The position numbers and the translations under genes were made by a program. Below are positions 25,259-32,267 of a stretch of 32,267 nt of DNA, piece by piece. The DNA comes from Plastoroseomonas hellenica. Lineage in GTDB: Bacteria > Pseudomonadota > Alphaproteobacteria > Acetobacterales > Acetobacteraceae. The notes under the pieces are model-generated. The model searched no databases, was not told the origin of the DNA, and worked only from the letters and a program-made list of their open reading frames with translations. Each line of letters begins with the position of its first letter. Position 1 is the first letter of the stretch. Where the stretch lies: positions 1 through 32,267 of the forward strand of contig NZ_JAAGBB010000059.1 in the NCBI RefSeq assembly GCF_018129085.1, in the 5' to 3' direction.

Positions 25259-26196
25259 TCGCCTTCGAGGATGTGAGCGTCGCCTATGGCGGCCGGGACG
25301 GCCTCCGCGACGTCACGCTGGAGGTCGCGGCCGGCGAGCTCTGCGTGCTGGTTGGGCCGTCGGGCGCCGGCAAGTCCACCCTGCTGCGGCTGGTGAACCG
25401 CCTGGTCGCGCCGAGTGCCGGCGTGGTGCGCGTGCGCGGGGAGGACATCGCGCGGAACGACCCGATCCGGCTCCGGCGCTCGATCGGCTACGCCATCCAG
25501 TCGGTCGGGCTATTCCCACACCGCACGGTCGGCGAGAACATCGCGACCGTGCCGCGCCTGCTCGGCTGGCCGGAGCCGCGCATCGCGGCGCGGATCCCGG
25601 AACTGCTCGCGCTGCTGCGGCTCGATGCCGATCTCGCCGCGCGCTATCCGCACACCCTCTCCGGCGGCCAGGCGCAGCGCGTCGGGCTGGCCCGGGCGCT
25701 CGCCGCGGATCCCGACCTGCTGCTGATGGACGAACCCTTCGGCGCCGCCGATCCGATCCTGCGCCGCGCCTTGCGTGCGGAGCTGCGGCGGATCCATGCT
25801 GTCACCGGCAAGACCATCCTGCTCGTCACCCATGACGCGGAGGAAGCGCTGGAGCTCGCGACCCGCGTCGTGGTGCTGCGGGATGGCCGCGTCCTGGCCG
25901 CCGGCGCGCCGCTGGAGCTGATCCGCGCGGCGGACCCCTTCGTGCGGGACCTGCTCGGCGGCGATGCGCCGGCGCTGCGGCGGCTCGGGCTGGTGACGGT
26001 TGCGGCCGCGATGGCGGCAACGGCGGCGCCCGCCGGCGCCCCGGTGATCGCGCCCGGCGCCAGCCTGAGCGATGCGCTGTCGCTGATGCTGGAAACCCGG
26101 GCGGAGGTGCTGGCGGTCGGGGAGGATGGGCGCACGCTGGGCTCGCTCGGCCTGCCGGGGCTGCTGCGCGCGGTACCCATGCCGGCGCCGGCCTGA
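25246..26196 (+). CDS. yehX: YehX-type ABC transporter ATP-binding protein
   Basis: Predicted cytoplasmic ATPase of 316 aa that powers the importer. Walker A GPSGAGKST (about residues 38-46), Q-loop in YAIQSVGLFPH, signature LSGGQAQRVGLARAL, Walker B LLLMDEPFGAAD and the H-loop VTHD are all present. The C-terminal 70 residues (after the GGDAPALRRLGLV region) look like a shortened, Ala-rich CBS-like regulatory domain; osmolyte-family ATPases often carry CBS pairs that sense ionic strength. ATG 25246 is chosen because homology begins there (MAAVIAFEDVSVAYGG) and upstream sequence codes for the permease in another frame. Its TGA shares a base with the next ATG. Confidence 0.94.
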   Translation: MAAVIAFEDVSVAYGGRDGLRDVTLEVAAGELCVLVGPSGAGKSTLLRLVNRLVAPSAGVVRVRGEDIARNDPIRLRRSIGYAIQSVGLFPHRTVGENIATVPRLLGWPEPRIAARIPELLALLRLDADLAARYPHTLSGGQAQRVGLARALAADPDLLLMDEPFGAADPILRRALRAELRRIHAVTGKTILLVTHDAEEALELATRVVVLRDGRVLAAGAPLELIRAADPFVRDLLGGDAPALRRLGLVTVAAAMAATAAPAGAPVIAPGASLSDALSLMLETRAEVLAVGEDGRTLGSLGLPGLLRAVPMPAPA

Positions 26197-26924
26197 TGCG
26201 CGGCGCCATCGGCACCCTGGCGCTCGGCTGCGGCTTCGCGCTGCTCTCCCTCGCGCCGGTCGCCGCGGTGCTCTTCGCGGCACTCGGCGGCGAGACACGC
26301 GCCTTCGGCAGCGGCGCGCTGCTGGACCTGGCGCTCGCGCATCTGCGGCTGGCGGGTCTCGGCGCGCTGGCCGGCATCGCGCTCGGCGTCGCACTCGGGC
26401 TGCTGGTGACGCGGGCCGATGGCGGCGACTGGCGCCGCCCCGTGGATGCGCTGGCCGCCGCGGCGCAGGCGACGCCGCCGATGGTGGTGGTGGCGCTGGC
26501 GCTGCCCGCCTTCGGCTTCGGCGACCTGCCGACGGTGCTCGCCCTCGTCCTCTACACCCTGATGCCCGTGCTGCGCGGCACGGTCGCCGCCATCGAAGCG
26601 GTGGCGCCGGATGCGCGCGCCGCGGCTGTCGCGATCGGGCTTACGCCGTGGCAGGTGCTGTGCCGGGTCGACCTGCCGCTCGCCTGGCCGCTGCTGCTGC
26701 CGGCGCTCAGGGTCGCCGTGATGCTCGCGGTCGCGACCACCGCGGTCGGCGCGCTGGCCGGCGCCGCGACGCTCGGCACGCCGATCATCCTCGGGCTGCA
26801 GAACCGGAACGACCTCTATATCTTCCAGGGCGCCGCGGCGACGGCGGCGATCGCCTTCCTGGCCGATGGAGCGCTGCTGATGCTGAAGCGTGATGGCTTG
26901 AGGCGGAATCGCCGAAAAGTCTGA
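26196..26924 (+). CDS. yehW: YehW-type ABC transporter permease
   Basis: Predicted second inner-membrane permease of 242 aa, with about six transmembrane helices and the coupling-helix segment VAPDARAAAVAIGLTPWQVLCRVDLPLAWP. Its ATG shares one base with the ATPase stop codon, so the genes are translationally coupled. The two permeases would form a heterodimer with YehY-type protein, as in E. coli YehYXW. It ends the operon, and a strong hairpin follows 20 bases after the stop. Confidence 0.9.
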   Translation: MRGAIGTLALGCGFALLSLAPVAAVLFAALGGETRAFGSGALLDLALAHLRLAGLGALAGIALGVALGLLVTRADGGDWRRPVDALAAAAQATPPMVVVALALPAFGFGDLPTVLALVLYTLMPVLRGTVAAIEAVAPDARAAAVAIGLTPWQVLCRVDLPLAWPLLLPALRVAVMLAVATTAVGALAGAATLGTPIILGLQNRNDLYIFQGAAATAAIAFLADGALLMLKRDGLRRNRRKV

Positions 26925-26944
26925 ATCACGCGATCAGACAAAGT

Positions 26945-26990
26945 GCTGGAGCATGATGCGTGAGCGCTCGCGAGCGCATCATGCTCCAGC
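26945..26990. terminator. Strong hairpin after the yehZYXW-like operon
   Basis: GCTGGAGCATGATGCG (26945-26960) pairs perfectly with CGCATCATGCTCCAGC (26975-26990), a 16-bp stem with a 14-base loop. A second palindrome, CGCTCGCGAGCG (26965-26976), lies across the loop. The position, after the operon and before the end of the convergent thioesterase gene, suggests a bidirectional terminator. No T-run follows. It may instead be a dispersed intergenic repeat copy. Confidence 0.55.
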
Positions 26991-27073
26991 GGCGCGCCGC
27001 CGCGAAAAAGCCGGGGTGACGGCGGGCCCGATACCGCGCATGCAGCACCGGGACGAGCGCGCCGCTTGCACCC

Positions 27074-27520
27074 TTACTTGCCGAGCACCTTCCAGACCCC
27101 GTCCGCGGACATCACCAGGCGCCCGCCCACGAACAACTCGCCTCGGATGAAGACGACGGAGCGCGTCACGCGCTGCAGCTCCGGCACGCATTCGACGAAA
27201 TCCCCGGGGCGGGCCGGCGACACGAAGCCACTGTTGAGCTGGATCGTGGACACCGGCTGGCGCTCCACCGCCTGCCAGACCGTGACACCGAGCATGTCGT
27301 CCATGAAGGTCATCAGCATGCCGCCATGGACCACGCCGCCCACATTGGCGTGGCGGGGCTCGGCGACGAAGCCGTACCGCCAGCCGGCCTCGGCCTGCTT
27401 CACGTAGAAGGTCCCGACATGGACGGGGAACCCCCGCTCGGGCAGCTCCTGCCACCCCGCGGCGATGGGGTCGAAGGCCGGGCGGCGCGAAGCCCCGGTG
27501 CTGTCGGTGTCTTGGGGCAT
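27074..27520 (-). CDS. PaaI-type hotdog thioesterase
   Basis: Predicted acyl-CoA thioesterase of 148 aa with the hotdog fold. The motif NVGGVVHGGMLMTFMDD (residues 59-75) holds His65-Gly-Gly and acidic residues Asp74/Asp75 typical of the PaaI/YbgC-like active site. The RSVVFIRGELFVGGRLV strand pattern near the C-terminus also fits. AAGGGA on the minus strand is well spaced from the ATG at 27520. It stands alone, convergent with the transporter operon and divergent from the TctC-type gene. Its acyl-CoA substrate is unknown. Confidence 0.9.
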   Translation of the reverse strand: MPQDTDSTGASRRPAFDPIAAGWQELPERGFPVHVGTFYVKQAEAGWRYGFVAEPRHANVGGVVHGGMLMTFMDDMLGVTVWQAVERQPVSTIQLNSGFVSPARPGDFVECVPELQRVTRSVVFIRGELFVGGRLVMSADGVWKVLGK

Positions 27521-27540
27521 GGCTTCCCTTCGCGATCAAG

Positions 27541-27572
27541 ATGGCTCGTCCGGCGATCGCCGGACGAGCCAT
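27541..27572. repeat. Perfect 32-bp palindrome between divergent genes
   Basis: The sequence from 27541 (ATGGCTCGTCCGGCGA) to 27572 reads identically on both strands with no loop. It lies 21 bases upstream of the thioesterase start and 134 bases upstream of the TctC-type gene. Because the flanking genes diverge, it is not an ordinary terminator. It may be an operator, a dispersed palindromic repeat, or the remnant of an inserted element. Confidence 0.8.
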
Positions 27573-27706
27573 TCCCCTATCATCATCGGCGGCAAAACGG
27601 GAACGTGGCCCACCGATGCCGCGAAAAGCCGGGTGACGGCGCCCCGCAATCCCGCAAAGATGGCTGCAACCGCGGCGCGCAGACGACCGCGGAGGGAGGA
27701 ATTGCG

Positions 27707-28678
27707 ATGCCGCTCATCCGCCGTGCCCTGGTCGCCGCGGCCATGGCCGCCTGCTTCACCAATGCCGGCCTGGCACAGGAATACCCGAGCCGCCCCGTCA
27801 CCATCGTCGCCGGCGCCGCCGCCGGCGGGCCGACCGACGTCATCACCCGGATCGTGGCGGAGGCGATGTCGCGCCACATGCCGCAGCCGGTCGTGGTGGA
27901 GAACACCGCGCCGGCGCATCTCGGTGCGCAGCGCGTCGCCCAGTCGCGGCCCGATGGTTATACGCTGCTGATGAGCAATGTCGGCCTCACCGCCGGCGCA
28001 ACCCTGTTCCGGCGCCTGGCCTATGACACGGCCGCCGATTTCGCGCCGCTCGGCCTGGTCTCGGATGCCGCGATGACGCTGATCGCGCGCCCTGACTTTC
28101 CGGCCGAGAACCTGGCCGGCATGCTCGCCGACCTCCGCGCCAAGGGGCTGGAGCGCAATCTCGGCACTGCGGGCCTGGCCTCCGCCGCCAATCTCTGCGG
28201 CTTGCTGCTGCAGCAGGCGGCGGGCAACCGCGCGACCATCGTCGGCTTCCGCGGCACCGCGCCGGCGATCACCGAGCTGATGGCCGGCCGCATCGACCTG
28301 CTCTGCGACCAGGCGACCAACACCGCGCCCTTCATCCGCGACAACCGCGTCCGCGCCTATGCCGTGACCAGTCCCGCGCGCTTGGCGGGGCTGCCGGATA
28401 TCCCGACCACGGCAGAGGCCGGCACGCCAGCGCTCGCGATGAGCACCTGGCACGGGCTCTACGCGCCGGCCGGCACGCCGGAAGCGGTGCAGGAGCGGAT
28501 CTCGGCCGCGCTGCAGGCGGCGCTCCGCGACGAGCGGCTGCGCGCGCGCTTCGCCGATCTGGTGACCGATGTGGCGACGCCGGAGCGCGCCTCCATCGCC
28601 TTCCACCGCCGCTACCATGGGGAGGAAATCGCGCGCTGGCGGCCGATCATCGAGGCCGCCGGCGCTTACGCGGATTGA
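27707..28678 (+). CDS. Tripartite tricarboxylate transporter binding protein (Bug/TctC family), second copy
   Basis: Predicted periplasmic receptor of 323 aa. A signal peptide (MPLIRRALVAAAMAACFTNAGLAQ) is followed by EYPSRPVTIVAGAAAGGPTD, then VVVENTAPAHLGAQRVAQSRPDGYTLL, all standard Bug/TctC features. ATG 27707 is supported by the GGAGGGAGGA run at 27691-27700; an in-frame upstream extension is rejected because it would precede the signal peptide. No TctA/TctB genes are near. It is convergent with the second amidase gene (7-base gap). Bug receptors are often near amidases or hydrolases acting on the same compound, which is inference here. It is clearly divergent from the 5363-6337 copy. 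Confidence 0.93.
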   Translation: MPLIRRALVAAAMAACFTNAGLAQEYPSRPVTIVAGAAAGGPTDVITRIVAEAMSRHMPQPVVVENTAPAHLGAQRVAQSRPDGYTLLMSNVGLTAGATLFRRLAYDTAADFAPLGLVSDAAMTLIARPDFPAENLAGMLADLRAKGLERNLGTAGLASAANLCGLLLQQAAGNRATIVGFRGTAPAITELMAGRIDLLCDQATNTAPFIRDNRVRAYAVTSPARLAGLPDIPTTAEAGTPALAMSTWHGLYAPAGTPEAVQERISAALQAALRDERLRARFADLVTDVATPERASIAFHRRYHGEEIARWRPIIEAAGAYAD

Positions 28679-28685
28679 GGCACCT

Positions 28686-30098
28686 TTAGCCCGGCGGCGG
28701 CCGGTGCTGCGCCCAGGGGCGCGCGGCCTCGAAGGCGGCCGCCATCTGCAACACGCCGAGATCGTCGAAGCGCCGGCCGACGATCTGCAACCCGACCGGC
28801 AGGCGATCCGCGGTGAAGCCGCAGGGGATCGAGGCCGCCGGGTTCTGCGACAGGTTGAAGGGGTAGGAGAACTCGGCCCAGGACATCCAGTCCCAGGGAT
28901 GCTGCGGCCAGTGCTCCGGCTGCAGCTTCTCCGCTGGAAAGGCGGCGACGGAGACGGCGGGCGTCAGCAGGAAGTCCCAATCCTCGAAGAAGCGGTGGAT
29001 CTCGGTGCAATAGGCGTATTTCACGAGCCGCATCTTCTGGTAGTCGGCCATGGTGATGTGGCTTCCCGCCTCGATGCAGGCGATGAAGCCGGGGTCCATG
29101 CGGTCGCGCATCTCCGGCACGCGGTCGGCGTGGCGGCTGAAATGCGCGGGCCAGAAGAAGCGCGCGAGCTCCGGCCCCTTCGGTCCCCAGGGCGTCTTCA
29201 CGGCCTCCACGGCATGGCCGAGCTCGCTTTCGAAGGCGGTGACGGCCTTGCCCACGAGTGCCGCCACCTCCGGATCGACGCGGGCATGGCCGAGATCGGG
29301 GCTGAAGGCGATGCGGGGCCTGCGTCGCTTCCGGTCCAGGAGACGCGGATAATCCGCCGGCTGCGCCTCCAGGCTCGAATGGTCGTCGGGATGCGGGCCG
29401 GCCATCACCTTCAGCATCAGCGCGGCATCGGCCACGGTCCGGGTCAGCGGTCCCAGATGCACCGTGTAGTCGCTGGCCGCGACGGCGGATTGCGGCACCC
29501 GCCCATAGCTCGGCTTCAGCCCGAAGACGCCGCAGAAATGCGCCGGCATCCGGATGGAGCCAGCACCGTCGCTGCCCTGGTGCAGCGGCCCGTACCCCGC
29601 CGCCGCGCCGACCCCGGCGCCGGCGGAGGAGGCGCCGGCGTTCATGCCGTGCTTCCACGGATTGTGGGTGATGCCGGTGAGCGGGCTGTGGCTGACGCCG
29701 GTCCAGCCGAATTCCGGCGTCGTGGTCTTGCCGAGGATGATCGCGCCCGCCTGCCGCAGGCGGGCGACCAGCACGCCATCCGCCGCCGCCACATCGCCGC
29801 GGCGCAGATGCGTGCCGTATTCGATCGGCATGCCGCGCACCGCTTCATGGTCCTTGATGGTCACGGGCACGCCGTGCAGCGGGCCGAGCGGTGCACCTTT
29901 CATCAGCGCGGCATCCGCGGCCTCGGCCGCTTCCATCGCCTCCTCCGCCGCCAGATGGGCAAAGGCATTGAGATCAGGCTCCAGCGCCTGGATGCGATCG
30001 AGCACCGCCGCGGTGACCTCGCTCGGCGAAATCGCCTTGGCGCGAATGACGTCGGCGAGCTCGGTCGCCGGGGTGAAGCAGAGATCCGTCTTGTCCAT
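28686..30098 (-). CDS. Amidase signature enzyme, second copy
   Basis: Predicted amidase of 470 aa. The triad is visible as Lys82 (TIKDHEAVRG), cis-Ser158 (NAGASSAGAG) and nucleophile Ser181 (GSDGAGSIRMPA). The C-terminal NPAASIPCGFTADRLPVGLQIVGRRFDD is also typical. Sequence differs strongly from the 21659 amidase, so they are not a recent duplication. ATG 30098 fits the domain start; an in-frame ATG at 30146 would add 16 residues that do not look like the family. No strong ribosome site is seen. It diverges from the M81 peptidase gene across about 144 bases, where both promoters must lie. Confidence 0.92.
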   Translation of the reverse strand: MDKTDLCFTPATELADVIRAKAISPSEVTAAVLDRIQALEPDLNAFAHLAAEEAMEAAEAADAALMKGAPLGPLHGVPVTIKDHEAVRGMPIEYGTHLRRGDVAAADGVLVARLRQAGAIILGKTTTPEFGWTGVSHSPLTGITHNPWKHGMNAGASSAGAGVGAAAGYGPLHQGSDGAGSIRMPAHFCGVFGLKPSYGRVPQSAVAASDYTVHLGPLTRTVADAALMLKVMAGPHPDDHSSLEAQPADYPRLLDRKRRRPRIAFSPDLGHARVDPEVAALVGKAVTAFESELGHAVEAVKTPWGPKGPELARFFWPAHFSRHADRVPEMRDRMDPGFIACIEAGSHITMADYQKMRLVKYAYCTEIHRFFEDWDFLLTPAVSVAAFPAEKLQPEHWPQHPWDWMSWAEFSYPFNLSQNPAASIPCGFTADRLPVGLQIVGRRFDDLGVLQMAAAFEAARPWAQHRPPPG

Positions 30099-30242
30099 GG
30101 GTCGCGTGCAGCCCTGCCTGTGGAGGAGGAGATGATCGACCGGCATCCCAGCACAGCGCGGCGCGGCCGGCGATACGCCCTGGCTTGCGCCGGCGCGGCG
30201 CCCGCCCTTGGATGGCGGCCAAGCTCCCCGAAAGGATCGCCC

Positions 30243-31736
30243 GTGCGCATCGCCGTCCTGCAGTTCATGCACGAGACCGTGACCTTCCTGCCCTACGACA
30301 CGACGCTCGAGGATTTCCGCTACCCGGGCTCGCCCGCCGACGGCGAGGTGCTGCTGCGGACCGATCCCAAGGGCTACATCGGCGGCTTCGTGCAGGTGGC
30401 GCGCGAGCATGAGGGCGTGGAGCTCATCGGCATCGAATCACCGCTCTGGCCGAAGACCGGGTCCGGTTCCGGCTGGGTGACGCAGGAGGCCTATGAGCAT
30501 TTCCTCGGCCGCCAACTGGCGGCGCTGCGCGCCGAGCCGAAGCTCGACGGCGTCTACCTCGCGCTGCATGGCGCCATGGCGGTGCGCGGCATTCCGCGCC
30601 CGGAAGCCGATATCGCCCGCCGCGTGCGGGAGGTGGTGGGGCCGGAGGCCTGCATCGCCGCGACCTTCGACCCGCATGGCAATGAGGATGAGAGCTTCCT
30701 CCGCCACGCCGACATGGCGTTCACGGTGAAGTACTACCCGCATTACGACATGCACCTGCAGGGCCAGCGCGCGGCGCGCATGCTGGTGCGCGCCATCCGC
30801 GGCAGCTTCAGGCCGGCGCATGCCACCATCAAGGTGCCGATCATCTCGCCGACCGGCGTGCAATGGACCGGTGCCTCGCCTTGGTCGGACCTGGTGCAGC
30901 GCGCGCTCACCTGGGAAGCGCGGGAGCCCGATGTCTTCGTCAATGTCTTCTTCGGCTTCCCCTGGAGCGACGTGCCCGATGCCGGCATGACCTTCCAGGT
31001 CCTGACCAATGGCGATGCAGCGCTGGCGCAGCGCGTGGCGCGCGACATGGCCGATACCGCCTGGCGCCGGCGGGAAGCGCTGCTGACCTCGACGCCCGTG
31101 CACCTGATCCCGGAAGGCGTGGCGCTGGCCCGCCAGGCGGTCGCGGAGGGGCGAATGCCGGTCGTGCTGGCCGATCACAGCGACCGCTCCGGCTACGCCA
31201 CCTGGCTGCTGCGCGAGATCATCGCCCAGGGCCTCTCGCGCACGCTGGTCGCGACCATCGCCGCCCCCGACGCCGTGGCGGCGGTGCTGGACACGGGCGC
31301 CAAGCCGGGCGATGCCTTCGACATGGAGGTGGGCGGGCGCGCCGATGCCTCCGCCGGCGATCCCGTGCGCATCACCGGCCGGATCCTCTCCGCGGGCACC
31401 GCGACCACGCCGCGCGCCATGGGCGGCGGGCAGCAATGGGTCTCGGTCGGCTTCGGAGAGGGCAATGTGCTGGTCCTCAGCCCCTTCCTGGCGCAGATCA
31501 TCGAGCCGGCGGAGCTCTGGGCGCTCGGGCTGAAGCCCGAGGATTTCGATGTCATCGCGATCAAGTCGCGGGTGCATTTCCGCCGCGGCTTCGATGACAG
31601 CGGCTTCGCCCGCACCATCCTGCTGGTGGAGCCGGAGCAGCCCTTTCTCGGCACCATCAGGCTCGACGGGCTCGCATACGAGAACCTGCGGCTCACGGAT
31701 TTCCACCCCTATGGCGACCCGCCCTATCCGGGCTGA
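30243..31736 (+). CDS. M81 family metallopeptidase (MlrC-like)
   Basis: Predicted metal-dependent hydrolase of 497 aa related to MlrC, which degrades linear peptides in the microcystin pathway of sphingomonads; most homologues act on unknown amides or peptides. N-terminal DUF1485-type domain: LQFMHETVTF (His10, Glu11), YLALHGAM, TFDPHGNED and YYPHYDMH supply candidate zinc ligands. The C-terminal domain (about residues 295-490) includes VLADHSDRSGYAT and DVIAIKSRVHFRRGF. The GTG start at 30243 follows AAAGGA (30231-30236) at 6-base spacing; an open frame extending further upstream on this strand is a shadow of the amidase. The amidase and TctC genes nearby hint at peptide or amide catabolism. 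Confidence 0.92.
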   Translation: MRIAVLQFMHETVTFLPYDTTLEDFRYPGSPADGEVLLRTDPKGYIGGFVQVAREHEGVELIGIESPLWPKTGSGSGWVTQEAYEHFLGRQLAALRAEPKLDGVYLALHGAMAVRGIPRPEADIARRVREVVGPEACIAATFDPHGNEDESFLRHADMAFTVKYYPHYDMHLQGQRAARMLVRAIRGSFRPAHATIKVPIISPTGVQWTGASPWSDLVQRALTWEAREPDVFVNVFFGFPWSDVPDAGMTFQVLTNGDAALAQRVARDMADTAWRRREALLTSTPVHLIPEGVALARQAVAEGRMPVVLADHSDRSGYATWLLREIIAQGLSRTLVATIAAPDAVAAVLDTGAKPGDAFDMEVGGRADASAGDPVRITGRILSAGTATTPRAMGGGQQWVSVGFGEGNVLVLSPFLAQIIEPAELWALGLKPEDFDVIAIKSRVHFRRGFDDSGFARTILLVEPEQPFLGTIRLDGLAYENLRLTDFHPYGDPPYPG

Positions 31737-31744
31737 GGCGTAGG

Positions 31745-31774
31745 CGCGACCAGCCCCTGTCGGGGCTGGTCGCG
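31745..31774 (+). terminator. Terminator hairpin after the M81 peptidase gene
   Basis: CGCGACCAGCCCC (31745-31757) pairs perfectly with GGGGCTGGTCGCG (31762-31774) around the loop TGTC. It starts 8 bases after the stop codon. A second small palindrome (GCCGATCGGC, 31782-31791) and TTTT (31797-31800) follow, which supports rho-independent termination. Confidence 0.75.
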
Positions 31775-31913
31775 GCCCTCGGCCGATCGGCTGATCTTTT
31801 CGCTGCCGTCACCGATCTCCCCCCAAAGGGTGACGACAAGCGGTCGTCCCCCGCCCCTCCATGTCCAGGCCCGCCTCCTCGGCGGGATGCTGCATGTCTC
31901 CGGGGCATCGACG

Positions 31914-32267
31914 ATGACGCTGCGATACGCAATGCCGGGCTTCGCCGCCTGGCTTCTGGCCGGCACGGCGCTGGTGGCCGCTGCCCCCGCCCTCGCCCAG
32001 GCGCCGAATGCGCGGCCGCAGGGCGGCGTGGTCAGCGGCGGCAGCGCGACCATCGCCCAGGATGCCGCCCGCACCCAGGTCAACCAAGCGACCGACCGCG
32101 CGGTGATCGACTGGCGCGGCTTCGATGTCGGCCGCGACCATGCCGTGCGCTTTCAGCAGCCGGGCAGCGGATCGATGACGCTGAACCGCGTCAACAGCGC
32201 CGACCCGTCCCGCATCGCCGGGCAGGTCACCGCCAATGGCGGCATCGCCATCGTCAACCAGTCCGGC
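31914..32267 (+). CDS. Two-partner secretion exoprotein, N-terminal part (cut by window end)
   Basis: The first 118 codons of a probable TpsA-type secreted protein. A signal peptide (MTLRYAMPGFAAWLLAGTALVAAAPALAQ) is followed by the start of the filamentous-haemagglutinin secretion domain: QVNQATDRAVIDWRGFDVG, VRFQQP, MTLNRVNSADPSRIAGQV and GGIAIVNQSG match the TPS-domain pattern closely. Such proteins form long right-handed beta-helices and are exported through a cognate TpsB outer-membrane pore; roles include adhesion, contact-dependent inhibition and haemolysis. An in-frame ATG at 31887 is an alternative start, with no clear ribosome site for either. The rest, and any tpsB gene, lie beyond the window. 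Confidence 0.85.
   Translation, partial: MTLRYAMPGFAAWLLAGTALVAAAPALAQAPNARPQGGVVSGGSATIAQDAARTQVNQATDRAVIDWRGFDVGRDHAVRFQQPGSGSMTLNRVNSADPSRIAGQVTANGGIAIVNQSG

Noticed and set aside
28569-30242. Long in-frame 5' extension of the M81 peptidase gene
   Set aside because: The extension is antisense to the second amidase. Peptidase homology begins at GTG 30243, which has its own ribosome site.
1-32267. CRISPR arrays, insertion sequences, rRNA or tRNA genes
   Set aside because: No regularly spaced repeats, transposase motifs or RNA gene signatures were seen on either strand.

Overview
The window is very GC-rich and looks like chromosome of an alphaproteobacterium. The gene content (several Bug/TctC-type binding proteins, M81 peptidase, YehZYXW-type transporter, PRC-barrel protein, type IB topoisomerase) and the codon use fit Acetobacteraceae such as Roseomonas relatives, but no rRNA or other lineage marker is present, so this is inference. 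No tRNA, rRNA, CRISPR array, transposase or integrase is visible.

Layout. Positions 1-5340 hold housekeeping and accessory genes: an aldo/keto reductase, a small membrane protein, a type IB DNA topoisomerase, a small Pro/Thr-rich exported protein, an overlapping inositol-monophosphatase/diacylglycerol-kinase-like pair, and a PRC-barrel protein. Positions 5360-11940 form a divergent catabolic locus: an IclR regulator followed by a TctC-type binding protein on the minus strand, facing class III aminotransferase, YtcJ-like amidohydrolase and family 5 ABC binding protein genes on the plus strand. A YkuD L,D-transpeptidase closes this block on the minus strand.

Positions about 12880-21600 are a distinct island. 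Its base composition is clearly lower in GC than both flanks. It carries a complete four-gene Wadjet (jetABCD, MksFEBG-like) plasmid-defence operon, followed after a short stretch of nested inverted repeats by a two-gene RES-type toxin/antitoxin operon. Wadjet complexes pair an SMC motor (JetC with JetA kleisin and JetB) with a Toprim nuclease (JetD) and cleave circular plasmid DNA. RES toxins deplete NAD+. The antitoxin-like protein is unusually long, with a large unrecognised N-terminal region. This pairing is the most interesting part of the window.

Positions 21659-31736 return to ordinary high-GC metabolic DNA: an amidase, a complete YehZYXW/OsmF-type ABC importer, a hotdog thioesterase, a second orphan TctC-type binding protein, a second amidase, and a divergently transcribed M81 (MlrC-like) peptidase. 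The window ends inside a gene encoding a two-partner-secretion exoprotein (filamentous-haemagglutinin N-terminal domain). Several strong palindromes and hairpins lie between genes, including a perfect 32-bp palindrome at 27541-27572.
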